A DNA stretch of 64,000 nucleotides, taken from NCBI RefSeq assembly GCF_029210375.1, contig NZ_JARGER010000038.1:186001-250000 (forward strand), written 5' to 3'. Shown in pieces: positions 53,513 to 62,146 of the stretch. Within the stretch, counting starts at the first letter, position 1; each line of letters starts with the position of its first letter. The position numbers and the translations under genes were made by a program. This DNA is from Nocardioides sp. YIM 152315 (GTDB lineage Bacteria; Actinomycetota; Actinomycetes; Propionibacteriales; Nocardioidaceae). The notes under the pieces were generated by a model, which saw only the letters and a list, made by a program, of their open reading frames with translations, did not search any database and was not told the DNA's origin.

Positions 53513-54663
53513 ATGTCGCGGGTGTAGACCTTCTCCGCCACGTCGTCGAGCACCTCGGTGCGCCGGTTCGCGACGATCACGTCGGCCCGCTTCTTGAACT
53601 CGTCGAGGTCGCGGACGACCTCGGAGTTGAAGAAGTCGTCGCCGTCCAGGGCCGGCTCGTAGACGATGACCTCGACGCCCTTGGCCTTGATCCGCTTCAT
53701 CACGCCCTGGATCGAGGACATCCGGAAGTTGTCCGACCCCGCCTTCATGATCAGCCGGTAGATGCCGACGGTCTCGGGCCTCCGATCGAGGATGTCGGCG
53801 GCCACGAAGTCCTTGCGCGTGGTGTTGGCGTCGACGATCGCGCTGATCAGGTTCTGCGGCACGTCGCGGTAGTTGGCCTGGAGCTGCTTGGTGTCCTTGG
53901 GCAGGCAGTAGCCGCCGTACCCGAAGCTCGGGTTGTTGTAGTGGGTGCCGATCCGCGGGTCGAGACCGACCCCCTCGATGATCTGGGCGCTGTCGAGGCC
54001 GTGCGTCACGGCGTAGGTGTCCAGCTCGTTGAAGTAGGCGACCCGCAGCGCGAGGTAGGTGTTGGCGAAGAGCTTGATCGCCTCGGCCTCCGTGGAGTCG
54101 GTGAGCAGCACCGGTACGTCGTCGTCGAGCGCTCCCTCGAGCAGGAGGTCCGCGACGAGCCTGCCCTCCGCACCCCGGTCGCCGACCACGATGCGCGACG
54201 GGTGCAGGTTGTCGTGGAGCGCACGCCCCTCGCGCAGGAACTCCGGGCTGAAGATGAGGCGGGCCTCCGGGTGCTGATCGCGCAGCCGCCGGGTGAAGCC
54301 GACCGGCACCGTGGACTTGACCACCAGGATCGCCGACGGGGTGACGGCCAGCACCTCGGCCACGACCGACTCCACCGAGCCGGTGTCGAAGTAGTTGGTC
54401 CGCGGGTCGTAGTCGGTCGGCGTGGCGATCACGACCAGGTCGGCGTCGGCGTACGCCTGCGGCTTGTCCGTGGTCGCCGTGAGCCGGAGCTCGCGCCCGG
54501 CGAAGTACTCCTCGAGCTCCGGGTCCTCCAGCGGCGACTCCCGCCGGTGGACCATCGCGACCCGCTCGGAGTCGACGTCGACGGCCCAGACGTCGTGGCG
54601 CTGGCTCAGGACGACGGCGTTGGACAGCCCGACGTACCCGAGCCCGACGATCACGATCTTCAC
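53497..54663 (-). CDS. ugd: UDP-glucose 6-dehydrogenase (short type)
   Basis: 388 residues. [19 protein letters not shown] (NAD site), [11 protein letters not shown], the central [22 protein letters not shown] in order, and catalytic Cys in [14 protein letters not shown]. It oxidises UDP-glucose to UDP-glucuronate, giving acidic residues for polysaccharide. The short 388-residue type is close to capsule-locus Ugd proteins; other NDP-sugars cannot be excluded. GTG start with TAGGCT six bases upstream. Confidence 0.9.
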   Translation of the reverse strand: MKIVIVGLGYVGLSNAVVLSQRHDVWAVDVDSERVAMVHRRESPLEDPELEEYFAGRELRLTATTDKPQAYADADLVVIATPTDYDPRTNYFDTGSVESVVAEVLAVTPSAILVVKSTVPVGFTRRLRDQHPEARLIFSPEFLREGRALHDNLHPSRIVVGDRGAEGRLVADLLLEGALDDDVPVLLTDSTEAEAIKLFANTYLALRVAYFNELDTYAVTHGLDSAQIIEGVGLDPRIGTHYNNPSFGYGGYCLPKDTKQLQANYRDVPQNLISAIVDANTTRKDFVAADILDRRPETVGIYRLIMKAGSDNFRMSSIQGVMKRIKAKGVEVIVYEPALDGDDFFNSEVVRDLDEFKKRADVIVANRRTEVLDDVAEKVYTRDIYGRD

Positions 54664-54829
54664 GCACCGAGCCTAAGGTGCGGGGAGCCGGGGTGGACCG
54701 ATTCCTCCGAGGGCGATCCGAGGCCGTAAAGTGAAGCGGGTCACTCGACTTGATCGGCGCTTCGTCCCCGACGCCGACCGATGGCTACGATGTGGGCTGC
54801 TTGCCCCGAGGAGAGGTCGCTACCCAGTC

Positions 54830-55744
54830 ATGACCGCAACCCACGCCGACTACCGGCTGAGTCAGCTCGACCAGCTGGAGGCGGAGTCGATCCACATCTT
54901 CCGCGAGGTCGCCGCCGAGTTCGAGAAGCCCGTCCTGATGTTCTCGGGCGGCAAGGACTCGATCGTGATGATGCGCCTCGCGGAGAAGGCGTTCTACCCC
55001 GCGAAGATCCCGTTCCCGGTGCTCCAGGTCGACACCGGCTACGACTTCCCCGAGGTCATCGCCTGCCGCGACAACTGGGTCAACCGGCTCGGCGCCCGCC
55101 TGATCGTCGCGAGCGTCGAGGAGGCGATCAAGGACGGCATCGTCATCGACGACGGCAAGACCAGCCGCAACCGCCTCCAGATCGGCACGCTGCTCAACGC
55201 CCTCGAGGAGGGCGGCTTCACCGCCGCCTTCGGCGGCGGCCGCCGCGACGAGGAGAAGGCCCGCGCCAAGGAGCGCGTCTACTCCCACCGCGACGAGTTC
55301 GGCCAGTGGGACCCGAAGAACCAGCGCCCCGAGCTGTGGAGCCTCTACAACGGCCGCATCCACGAGGGCGAGCACATGCGGATCTTCCCGATCTCCAACT
55401 GGACCGAGCTGGACATCTGGCACTACATCGGTCGCGAGGGCATCGAGATCCCCTCCATCTACTTCTCCCACCAGCGCCGCGTCTTCGAGCGCGACGGCAT
55501 GCTGCTGACGGAGTCGGAGCACAACCCGCTGCGGTCGGGAGAGACCGCCGGAGAGCGGACCGTCCGGTTCCGCACGGTCGGCGACCTCACCCTCACGGGC
55601 TGCGTCGAGTCCCACGCCGACACCATCGACAAGATCATCGACGAGATCGCCATCGCCCGCGTGACCGAGCGCGGCGCGACCCGAGGCGACGACCGGTTCT
55701 CCGAGGCCGCCATGGAGGACCGGAAGAAGGAAGGCTACTTCTGA
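54830..55744 (+). CDS. cysD: Sulfate adenylyltransferase subunit 2
   Basis: 304 residues, PAPS-reductase-like ATP pyrophosphatase fold: PVLMFSGGKDSIVMMRLA (PP-loop), QVDTGYDFPE, AAFGGGRRDEEKARAKER and WTELDIWHYI. With CysN it forms APS from sulfate and ATP. A GAGGAG site lies 20-odd bases before the ATG at 54830; TACGAT at 54786-54791 may be the -10, giving a short leader. First gene of a cysDN operon. Confidence 0.94.
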   Translation: MTATHADYRLSQLDQLEAESIHIFREVAAEFEKPVLMFSGGKDSIVMMRLAEKAFYPAKIPFPVLQVDTGYDFPEVIACRDNWVNRLGARLIVASVEEAIKDGIVIDDGKTSRNRLQIGTLLNALEEGGFTAAFGGGRRDEEKARAKERVYSHRDEFGQWDPKNQRPELWSLYNGRIHEGEHMRIFPISNWTELDIWHYIGREGIEIPSIYFSHQRRVFERDGMLLTESEHNPLRSGETAGERTVRFRTVGDLTLTGCVESHADTIDKIIDEIAIARVTERGATRGDDRFSEAAMEDRKKEGYF

Positions 55745-57057
55745 TGACCAGCCAGGATTCCGGGCAGGACCTCACCAAGGCCGAGGTCGCGGAGCAGACC
55801 CGCGACATGGACCTGCTGCGCTTCGCGACCGCCGGCTCCGTCGACGACGGGAAGTCGACGCTGATCGGTCGACTGCTGCTCGACTCGAAGTCGATCTTCG
55901 AGGACCAGCTCGAGGCGGTCGAGGCCACCTCGCAGTCCAAGGGCTACGACTACACCGACCTCGCGCTGCTCACCGACGGCCTGCGCTCCGAGCGCGAGCA
56001 GGGCATCACGATCGACGTCGCCTACCGCTACTTCGCGACCCCGAACCGCAAGTTCATCATCGCGGACACCCCGGGCCACGTGCAGTACACGCGCAACATG
56101 GTCACCGGCGCCTCCACCGCCGACCTCGGCCTCGTGCTCGTCGACGCCCGGCAGGGCCTGACCGAGCAGTCCCGCCGCCACGCCGTGATCCTCTCGCTGC
56201 TGCGCGTCCCGCACCTGGTGCTCGCGGTCAACAAGATGGACCTCGTCGACTTCGACCAGGCCGTCTACGAGGAGATCCACGCCGAGTTCACGGCGTTCGC
56301 GACCAAGCTCAACATCCCCGACCTCGAGGTCATCCCGATCTCGGCGCTGCAGGGCGACAACGTCGTCGAGCGGTCGGACAACATGAAGTGGTACTCCGGC
56401 CCCACGCTGATGCACCACCTCGAGCACGTCCACGTCGCCTCCGACCGCGACCTCGTCGACGTCCGCTTCCCGGTGCAGTACGTCGTACGCCCGAAGTCCG
56501 ACGAGCACCACGACTACCGCGGCTACGGCGGCCAGGTCGCCGGCGGCGTCCTCAAGCCCGGTGACGAGGTCGTCGTCCTGCCCTCGGGCATGACGTCGAG
56601 GATCGCCGGCATCGACCTCTTCGACCAGGAGGTCGGCGAGGCGTTCCCGCCGATGTCGGTCACCGTGCGCCTCGAGGACGACGTCGACGTCTCCCGCGGC
56701 GATCTGATCGCGCGCGTCAACAACGCGCCGAAGCCGTCGCAGGACATCGACGCGATGATCTGCTGGATGACCAACGAGCCGCTGCGCCCGCGCCAGAAGC
56801 TCGCGATCAAGCACACCACCCGCTCGGCCCGCGCGCTGGTGAAGGACATCCAGTACCGCCTCGACGTCAACACCCTGCACCGCGACCAGGAGACCAAGGA
56901 GCTCGGCCTCAACGAGATCGGCCGCGTCCAGCTGCGCACCACGGTGCCGCTGCTGTGCGACCCCTACTCGAAGAACCGCACCACCGGCTCCTTCATCCTG
57001 ATCGACGAGGCGACCGGCGTCACCGTCGGCGCCGGCATGATCAACAGCGGCAGCTGA
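55744..57057 (+). CDS. cysN: Sulfate adenylyltransferase subunit 1 (GTPase)
   Basis: 437 residues, EF-Tu-like GTPase. G1 AGSVDDGKSTLIGRLL, ITIDVAYRYF, DTPGHVQYTRNMVTGAS, NKMDLVDF; then beta-barrel domains. The length shows it stops at the CysN part; there is no fused CysC domain, which is a separate gene at 51255. GTP hydrolysis drives APS synthesis by CysD. Start and cysD stop share one base (TGATG). A strong hairpin terminator follows. Confidence 0.94.
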   Translation: MTSQDSGQDLTKAEVAEQTRDMDLLRFATAGSVDDGKSTLIGRLLLDSKSIFEDQLEAVEATSQSKGYDYTDLALLTDGLRSEREQGITIDVAYRYFATPNRKFIIADTPGHVQYTRNMVTGASTADLGLVLVDARQGLTEQSRRHAVILSLLRVPHLVLAVNKMDLVDFDQAVYEEIHAEFTAFATKLNIPDLEVIPISALQGDNVVERSDNMKWYSGPTLMHHLEHVHVASDRDLVDVRFPVQYVVRPKSDEHHDYRGYGGQVAGGVLKPGDEVVVLPSGMTSRIAGIDLFDQEVGEAFPPMSVTVRLEDDVDVSRGDLIARVNNAPKPSQDIDAMICWMTNEPLRPRQKLAIKHTTRSARALVKDIQYRLDVNTLHRDQETKELGLNEIGRVQLRTTVPLLCDPYSKNRTTGSFILIDEATGVTVGAGMINSGS

Positions 57058-57071
57058 CTCTCGCGCCGACA

Positions 57072-57108
57072 GCAGCAGGGCCGGACCCGATGGGTCCGGC
57101 CCTGCTGC
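57072..57108. terminator. Strong hairpin terminator between cysN and DUF1416
   Basis: Seventeen-base perfect stem (left arm GCAGCAGGGCCGGACCC at 57072-57088, right arm 57092-57108) with a three-base loop. Sited 15 bases after the cysN stop and 10 bases from the convergent gene's stop, so it can serve both. No T-run. Confidence 0.8.
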
Positions 57109-57118
57109 GTGGTGTACC

Positions 57119-57415
57119 TCAGATGCTGACGACGACCTCGGCGACGGAGCCGACCGAGGCGATCACCTTCTTGTCCACCGGGTCGGCCTTGGGGGCGAGG
57201 GTGCGCAGGGTCCACTCGCCGTCGCCGGCGAAGAACCGGAAGTGACCGCTCGCCGAGGTCGGCACCTCGGCGGTGAACTCACCCGTGCGGTCGAGCAGGC
57301 GCACGTAGGCGTTGCCGACCGGATCGCCGGCCCGCTCGACGCGGCCCTGGACGATCGCCTCCTTCTTGACGTCGATCCCGTCGAGGGACAGCCCGCCCTC
57401 GGTCGCGCCGCACAT
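57119..57415 (-). CDS. sseC: DUF1416 protein (SseC type)
   Basis: 98 residues, small beta-sandwich: starts MCGATEGGLSLDGIDV, then AIVQGRVERAGDPVGNAYVRL and SGHFRFFAGDGEWTLRTL. This DUF1416 protein accompanies the CysA-type rhodanese in actinobacteria and is assumed to help sulfur transfer; the conserved Cys2 could carry sulfur. The start shares one base with the rhodanese stop (TGATG). Confidence 0.88.
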   Translation of the reverse strand: MCGATEGGLSLDGIDVKKEAIVQGRVERAGDPVGNAYVRLLDRTGEFTAEVPTSASGHFRFFAGDGEWTLRTLAPKADPVDKKVIASVGSVAEVVVSI

Positions 57416-58263
57416 CAGGCTTCACCGGGCTCGTCGCCGACGGCGACCGGGACGCCGACGAGGGAGCCGTACTCGGTCCAGGAGCCGTCGTAGTTCTTCA
57501 CGCTCTGGTGGCCGAGCAGCTCCTTGAGCACGAACCAGGTGTGCGACGAGCGCTCGCCGATCCGGCACAGCGCGATGGTCTCCTTGGAGTCGTCGAGCCC
57601 CGCCTCGCCGTAGAGCGCCTTGAGCTCGTCGTCGGACTTGAAGGTGCCGTCGTCGTTGGCCGCCTTGCTCCACGGCACGTTGATCGACGTCGGCACGTGA
57701 CCGGCTCGCTGGGCCTGCTCCTGCGGGAGGTGGGCCGGGGCGAGCAGGCGGCCGGCGTACTCGTCGGGGCTGCGCACGTCGACGAGGTTCTTCACGCCGA
57801 TGGCCTCGACGGTCTCGTCGCGGAAGGCGCGGATCGAGCGGTCCTGCTCCTGCGCGGTGTACGACGTGCCGGCGCGGCTCGGCAGCTCGTCGGTGAGCTC
57901 ACGCGAGTCGAGCTCCCACTTCTTGCGGCCGCCGTCGAGGAGCTTGACGTCCTGGTGGCCGTAGAGCTTGAAGTACCAGTAGGCGTAGGCCGCGAACCAG
58001 TTGTTGTTGCCGCCGTAGAGCACGACGGTGTCGTCGTTCGCGACGCCGCGCTCGGAGAGCAGCGCCTCGAACTGCTGCTTGTCGACGAAGTCGCGGCGGA
58101 CCTGGTCCTGCAGGTCGGTCGTCCAGTCGAGCTTGATGGCGCCCCGGATGTGGCCCTTGTCGTAGGCCGTCGTGTCCTCGTCGACCTCGATCAGCACCAC
58201 CTTGGGGTCGGCCAGGTGCTCCTCCACCCACTGGGCGGTGACGAGGGAGTTCTCTCGGGTCAT
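57415..58263 (-). CDS. sseA: Thiosulfate sulfurtransferase (rhodanese)
   Basis: 282 residues with two rhodanese domains (NSLVTAQWVEEHLADPKVVL; NLVDVRSPDEYAG). The C-terminal one carries the catalytic loop ALCRIGERSSHTW with the persulfide-forming Cys. It moves sulfane sulfur from thiosulfate to acceptors, as mycobacterial CysA2/CysA3. It sits between a DUF4395 membrane protein and DUF1416. The operon appears to be headed by a cysteine-containing leader peptide. Confidence 0.92.
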   Translation of the reverse strand: MTRENSLVTAQWVEEHLADPKVVLIEVDEDTTAYDKGHIRGAIKLDWTTDLQDQVRRDFVDKQQFEALLSERGVANDDTVVLYGGNNNWFAAYAYWYFKLYGHQDVKLLDGGRKKWELDSRELTDELPSRAGTSYTAQEQDRSIRAFRDETVEAIGVKNLVDVRSPDEYAGRLLAPAHLPQEQAQRAGHVPTSINVPWSKAANDDGTFKSDDELKALYGEAGLDDSKETIALCRIGERSSHTWFVLKELLGHQSVKNYDGSWTEYGSLVGVPVAVGDEPGEA

Positions 58264-58313
58264 GTGCTTCTACCTTTCCTGTGCGCCGAGGAAGGGGCGC
58301 GGGGTCTGGGACT

Positions 58314-58775
58314 TCAGTGCGCGGTCGCGCGCTTGATGAGCAGGTACATCTCGCAGCCGAGGCAGAACCGGAAGACGGCGTTGAGCAGGGCCGCGGCCAG
58401 CGCGAGGCCGACGGCCACCAGCCCGAGCAGGTCGATGCCGGCGAGGAGCGCGACCAGTCCGACGAGCGCGAACCCGAGCCCGACCGCCTGCGCGAACCGC
58501 GGCGGGGCCGGGTCCTCGAGGTCGTCCGGCGCCGCGAGGCGGGGTCGCACGAGCGTGCGGAACAGCCACGAGTACGGCGTCCGTTGCACGCCCCGGGAGG
58601 CGCCGATCGCGAAGACCGCGGCCTGCGCCGCCAGGAGCGCGATCGCGGCCGGTCCCGGTGCCAGCAGCAGCACGGCCACCAGGACGACCGAGGTCAGGGC
58701 GGCGGCGAGCTGCGGGCCGCGCGGGTCGATCCCGGGCCGGGCGGCGACGCCGTGCGGGGCGGCGGTGGTGGACAT
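58314..58775 (-). CDS. DUF4395 membrane protein
   Basis: 153 residues with four membrane helices (LAAALTSVVLVAVLLLA, AAIALLAAQAAVFAIG, AVGLGFALVGLVALLAGI, LVAVGLALAAALLNAVF) and a C-terminal FCLGCEMYLL with two cysteines that could be redox-active. DUF4395 proteins occur with rhodanese and thioredoxin genes. ATG 58775 follows AGGAGA by three bases. First structural gene after the leader peptide, 50 bases before sseA. Confidence 0.82.
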   Translation of the reverse strand: MSTTAAPHGVAARPGIDPRGPQLAAALTSVVLVAVLLLAPGPAAIALLAAQAAVFAIGASRGVQRTPYSWLFRTLVRPRLAAPDDLEDPAPPRFAQAVGLGFALVGLVALLAGIDLLGLVAVGLALAAALLNAVFRFCLGCEMYLLIKRATAH

Positions 58776-58843
58776 GTCTCTCCTGCGGACGCGTGCGTGG
58801 ACGAAGGGGCCACGCAGCTCAGCGGGAGCTGAGACGCAGCCGG

Positions 58844-58921
58844 TCAGCGCATTCGACACAGCGACGAGCGGACGCGGCAGTGGTCCACTGCGCGGCGCTT
58901 CGTCAGCAGGGTCGAGGACAT
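58844..58921 (-). CDS. Cysteine-containing leader peptide upstream of the rhodanese operon
   Basis: A 25-codon reading frame, start MSSTLLTKRRAVDHC, ending SSLCRMR. It fits the actinobacterial leader-peptide pattern LLT-RR-VD---R--S-LCR, with Cys codons at 15 and 22. TAGTCT (minus strand, 58929-58934) lies seven bases before its ATG, so it would be translated leaderless. Between it and the DUF4395 start are competing stems (CAGCTC/GAGCTG at 58815-58831 and CTCAGC/GCTGAG at 58818-58833). Slow translation at the Cys codons could control the downstream genes when cysteine is scarce. Confidence 0.62.
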   Translation of the reverse strand: MSSTLLTKRRAVDHCRVRSSLCRMR

Positions 58922-59001
58922 GACAGACAGACTAGGGAGCGATCCGACCCCGCCCACAATCGGTGTCTCATCATACGAGACGCCTGTCCATGTTCTGGAC
59001 A

Positions 59002-59451
59002 TCATGCGCTCCCCAGGGCCGCGATCACCTGCTCCTTGCGGGGTGCGCCCGAGGCCCGCGTGACCTCACGCCCCTTGGCGTCGACCACCAGCGTGGTCGG
59101 GGTGCGGAGCACGCCCAGGCTGCGCACCAGCCCCAGGTGGTGCTCGGCGTCGACCTCGACGTGCACGACGCCCGGCACGACCGCGGCGACGTCGGCGAGG
59201 ATGCGGCGGGTGGCCCGGCAGGGCGCGCAGAAGGCCGACGAGAACTGCAGCAGCGTCGCCCGCTCCCCCAGTTCGGCGCCGGGGATGGCCGCGAGCACCG
59301 CGTCCCACGGTGTCGCAGGTTCCGAGACCGACGCCTCGCTCTCCGAGATGCGGTGGGTGCCGCGGAAGTGGCCGTCGGTGAGCGCGCGGTAGAGCCCGAA
59401 GCCCACGGCCACCACGACCGCGGCGAGGACGATCCACGCTCCGCTGCTCAC
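59002..59451 (-). CDS. Membrane-anchored thioredoxin-like protein
   Basis: 149 residues. One N-terminal membrane helix (AWIVLAAVVVAVGFGLYRAL) then a thioredoxin domain with active site SSAFCAPCRATRR and the cis-proline region RTPTTLVVDAKG. It probably works at the outer face of the membrane. Same place as ThiX near mycobacterial cysA2. GTG 59451 is chosen; GTG 59457 is equally possible. It is not in the rhodanese operon proper, lying 80 bases upstream of the leader peptide on the same strand. Confidence 0.82.
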   Translation of the reverse strand: MSSGAWIVLAAVVVAVGFGLYRALTDGHFRGTHRISESEASVSEPATPWDAVLAAIPGAELGERATLLQFSSAFCAPCRATRRILADVAAVVPGVVHVEVDAEHHLGLVRSLGVLRTPTTLVVDAKGREVTRASGAPRKEQVIAALGSA

Positions 59452-59583
59452 ACCCACGGCAACCCGGCGGCGGTCGCTCTCATTCCCCGACTCGCCCCGG
59501 GACATCGCCCATTTGGGGGAGCGAGGGGGCGGGAAGCGACCAATCGGGATGGGGGCCGAGGATCGTGTGACAGCGTGCCATCC

Positions 59584-60060
59584 ATGGGGCTCTCGGACCG
59601 GACGCGGCGCTGGCTGCTGGCCGCGCTCGCGGCGTACGTCGCGCTGCTCGCTCTCGCGCTGCTCGCGCCCACGTCGGGCACGCAGTCGGGCATGGCGTCG
59701 TGGGTGCGCGACATCGGGGTCACGGTCGGCTTCGACCCCGAGCGGGCGACCCAGGCGCGGGCCGAGTTCCTCTGCAACGCGCTCATCCTCGCGCCGGTGT
59801 CGGCTCTCGGGTCGGTGCTGTGGCCGCGGACCACGTGGCGGGACTGGACGGCGTGGACGTTCGGGGCGGCCGTGCTGGTCGAGCTCGCCCAGGGGCTGCT
59901 GCTGCCGGCCCGCACCGCCTCGAACGTCGACATCGTGGCCAACACGCTGGGCGGGCTGCTCGGAGCGCTGACCGTGGCGGTCAGCCGCCGGCGAACGGCG
60001 GCAGGAACTCCACCGTCTCACCAGGACGAACCTCGACCCGTCCGGGGTCGTCGGAGCTGA
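59584..60060 (+). CDS. VanZ-like membrane protein
   Basis: 158 residues: signal-like helix WLLAALAAYVALLALALLAP, then ARAEFLCNALILAPVSALGSVLW, WTAWTFGAAVLVELAQGLLLP and NVDIVANTLGGLLGALTVA, the VanZ pattern (E-x-x-Q and N-x-x-G-G motifs). Function is unknown outside teicoplanin resistance. The last 80 bases overlap the convergent MoaD/ThiS-like gene, unusually long; the C-terminal 27 residues are basic and poorly conserved in character, so the true stop of function may be earlier. Confidence 0.75.
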   Translation: MGLSDRTRRWLLAALAAYVALLALALLAPTSGTQSGMASWVRDIGVTVGFDPERATQARAEFLCNALILAPVSALGSVLWPRTTWRDWTAWTFGAAVLVELAQGLLLPARTASNVDIVANTLGGLLGALTVAVSRRRTAAGTPPSHQDEPRPVRGRRS

Positions 60061-60250
60061 CCGGGCGGTCTCCGACGAGCGTCGAGCAGACCTTCAGCAC
60101 GTCGGGCAGCCGCGTGCCGGGGTGCAGCGCCACGGCCCGGCGTACGACCTCCTCGAGCGTGATCGGGCCGTCGACCGCCAACTCGTCACCGCCCACCCCG
60201 GCGGCGGCGCGGGCCGAGGCCCAGTAGTGCACGCGGATGGAGTCGTCCAT
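59981..60250 (-). CDS. MoaD/ThiS-family sulfur carrier protein
   Basis: 89 residues, ubiquitin-like beta-grasp fold: IRVHYWASARAAAGVGGDEL, TLEEVVRRAVALHPG, LPDVLKVCSTLVGD, and the C-terminal VEFLPPFAGG with the Gly-Gly that becomes a thiocarboxylate. MoaD of molybdopterin synthesis is most likely; ThiS or CysO cannot be excluded. Its location in a sulfur-trafficking neighbourhood suits a sulfur carrier. Confidence 0.82.
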   Translation of the reverse strand: MDDSIRVHYWASARAAAGVGGDELAVDGPITLEEVVRRAVALHPGTRLPDVLKVCSTLVGDRPVSSDDPGRVEVRPGETVEFLPPFAGG

Positions 60251-60335
60251 GTCACGGTATTCTTCCCGACGGAGCCACCCGGCCGAAGCCCAGCGTCGCG
60301 TTTCGGTCCCCGCCCGATCGGGAGGAGACCACCCC

Positions 60336-60419
60336 ATGAGTGAGCGAAGCGAGCTCATCCTTCGGTACAGCGCCCCTCGTGCCTCATGCGCGCACGGAGC
60401 GAAGCGAGTACGCGCGTGA
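60336..60419 (+). CDS. Possible 27-residue leader ORF coupled to the GlnR-like gene
   Basis: Begins [18 protein letters not shown] and ends HGAKRVRA. A strong GGGAGGAG site lies eight bases before ATG 60336, and its TGA (60417-60419) overlaps the GTG of the regulator gene (GTGA). It contains two copies of GAGCGAAGCGAG (60342-60353 and 60396-60407), a motif I recall as widely repeated in this order, so it may instead be repeat-derived DNA that supplies a ribosome site. Confidence 0.4.
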   Translation: MSERSELILRYSAPRASCAHGAKRVRA

Positions 60420-61153
60420 GTGTGCTCCTGCTGCTGACCAGCGCGCTCCAGCCGTCGGCCGAGGTGCTCCCCGCGCTCGCGCTGCTGGGTCACCAGGTCC
60501 GGGTGCTGCCCGCCGAGGGCAGCGCGCTGCTCGAGGCGCCCGACTCCGACCTGCTGCTCGTCGACGGTCGCCAGGACCTCGCCCACGCGCGCGACCTGTG
60601 CCGGCTGATCCGCACGACCGGCACCGAGGTCCCCGTCCTCCTCGTCTGCACCGAGGGCGGGCTCGCCGTCGTGCTCCACGACTGGGGCATGGACGACGTC
60701 GTGCTGCACACCTGTGGCCCCGCCGAGCTCGAGGCGCGCATCAAGCTCGCCCTCGGCCGGCTCAAGGCGCGTCGGGAGGCCGACGACCCCGAGTCGCACG
60801 TGATCCGCTCCGGCGAGGTGGTGGTGGACGACGCGACGTACACCGCCAAGATCAGCAACCGTCCCCTCGACCTGACCTTCAAGGAGTTCGAGCTGCTGAA
60901 GTTCCTGGCCCAGCACCCCGGCCGGGTGTTCAGCCGCCAGCAGCTGCTCCGGGAGGTGTGGGGCTACGACTACTTCGGCGGCACCCGCACCGTCGACGTC
61001 CACGTGCGCCGGCTCCGCGCCAAGCTCGGCCCCGAGAACGAGACCCTCATCGGCACCGTCCGCAACGTCGGCTACCGCTTCGTGCTCCCCGCCAAGGAGC
61101 AGCAGGCCGTCGCCGACGCCCGCTCCGGGAGCGAGTCCGGGCAGACCGTCTGA
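60416..61153 (+). CDS. glnR: GlnR-like winged-helix response regulator (Rv0818 type)
   Basis: 245 residues: N-terminal atypical receiver domain ([31 protein letters not shown]) lacking the full acidic pocket, then an OmpR-type DNA-binding domain ([37 protein letters not shown]). Actinobacterial GlnR controls nitrogen assimilation genes. No kinase is adjacent, as expected for this orphan. GTG 60416 is chosen; ATG 60386 would add ten residues. Followed 22 bases later by mshD, the mycobacterial order. Confidence 0.88.
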   Translation: MSVLLLLTSALQPSAEVLPALALLGHQVRVLPAEGSALLEAPDSDLLLVDGRQDLAHARDLCRLIRTTGTEVPVLLVCTEGGLAVVLHDWGMDDVVLHTCGPAELEARIKLALGRLKARREADDPESHVIRSGEVVVDDATYTAKISNRPLDLTFKEFELLKFLAQHPGRVFSRQQLLREVWGYDYFGGTRTVDVHVRRLRAKLGPENETLIGTVRNVGYRFVLPAKEQQAVADARSGSESGQTV

Positions 61154-61175
61154 GGTCCGCCCCTAGGCTGGCAGG

Positions 61176-61997
61176 GTGCCTGACCTCGACGCCCTCGCCA
61201 CGATCACCGCGGAGGCCGAGGAGGCCGACGGGGCGGCGCCGCTGGACGCGGCCGCCTGGCGGGCGTTGCGGCACCGCCCGGACTCGGTGCGCAGCCGCGT
61301 GGACGACGACGGGTTCGCGCTGCTGATCGGCACCGAGCTCGGCCTGGTCGTGCGGCCCGCCGCGCGTGGGCACGGGCTCGGTGGGCGACTGCTCGGCGAG
61401 GCGCTCGCGGCGTACGGCGCGGGCCCGCTCAGCGCGTGGTCGCACGGTGACCACCCGGCGGCCGCGCGGCTCGCTCAGCGGCACGGGTTCGACCGCGTCC
61501 GGTCGCTGTGGGTGATGCGCCGAGCGGCCGCGCTGCCCCTGCCCGAGCTGGTCGTGCCCGACGGGCTGACGATCCGGGGCTACACCCCGGCCGACGCCGA
61601 CGAGGTGATCCGGGTCAACGCGGCGGCGTTCGCCCACCACCCCGAGCAGGGCGCGATGGACGCCACCGAGCTGGCGGAGCGGATGGCGGAGCCGTGGTTC
61701 GACCCGGCGGGGCTGCTCCTCGGCCGCGACGGCGACCGGCTCGCGGCGTTCCACTGGACCAAGCAGCACAGCGCCGACCTCGGAGAGGTCTACGTGGTAG
61801 GCGTCGACCCGGCCGCGCAGGGACGCGGGCTGGGGAAGGTGATGACGCTGGCCGGTCTGCACCACCTGGCGCGACTGGGCGTCGACGAGATCCTGCTCTA
61901 CGTCGAGTCCGACAACGCGCCGGCCGTGGCGGTCTACTCGGGGCTCGGGTTCACGCACGCCGACGCCGACACGCACGTGATGTATCGACGCGGGTAG
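61176..61997 (+). CDS. mshD: Mycothiol acetyltransferase MshD
   Basis: 273 residues with two GNAT domains. The second has the acetyl-CoA site VVGVDPAAQGRGLGKVMT and the MshD-specific HHPEQGAMDATELAERMAEPWF in order, ending YSGLGFTHADADTHVMY. It acetylates Cys-GlcN-Ins with acetyl-CoA, the last step of mycothiol synthesis. The N-terminal domain keeps the fold (RPAARGHGLGGRLL). GTG has TAGGCT six bases upstream, so leaderless. It complements mshA at 4725. Confidence 0.93.
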   Translation: MPDLDALATITAEAEEADGAAPLDAAAWRALRHRPDSVRSRVDDDGFALLIGTELGLVVRPAARGHGLGGRLLGEALAAYGAGPLSAWSHGDHPAAARLAQRHGFDRVRSLWVMRRAAALPLPELVVPDGLTIRGYTPADADEVIRVNAAAFAHHPEQGAMDATELAERMAEPWFDPAGLLLGRDGDRLAAFHWTKQHSADLGEVYVVGVDPAAQGRGLGKVMTLAGLHHLARLGVDEILLYVESDNAPAVAVYSGLGFTHADADTHVMYRRG

Positions 61998-62011
61998 CGC
62001 GGCGGCGCAGG

Positions 62012-62081
62012 TGTAACGGGGTGTTGTGGGCACTTGTACCCCGTTATGACGGGTGAGCAGATCCCACAATCCCCCGTTACA
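62012..62081. repeat. 70-bp palindromic dispersed repeat, copy 3
   Basis: Same 70-base length as copies at 24492 and 25820 and the same TGTAACGG/CCGTTACA ends. Its left arm (GGGGTGTTGTGGGCACT) equals the right arm of copy 1 in complement, so it is an inverted version. Lies between convergent mshD and ygfZ. Confidence 0.75.
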
Positions 62082-62146
62082 TCGCGAGGCGCGGCCGCAC
62101 ACCCGCCCCGGGCCAGAGGCTCGGCGCGGGGCTCGGCGCAGGGGGC

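Noticed and set aside
54792..54833. 13-codon ORF with one Cys upstream of cysD as a second cysteine leader
   Set aside because: Its GTG lies immediately after the likely -10 hexamer, so it would be upstream of the transcription start, and it lacks the LLT-RR-LCR pattern.
60040..60060. VanZ-like gene as a frame-shifted or chimeric gene because of its 80-base overlap with the MoaD-like gene
   Set aside because: Both frames carry family features up to the overlap; long convergent overlaps occur, so no error is needed, although the tail is noted as doubtful.
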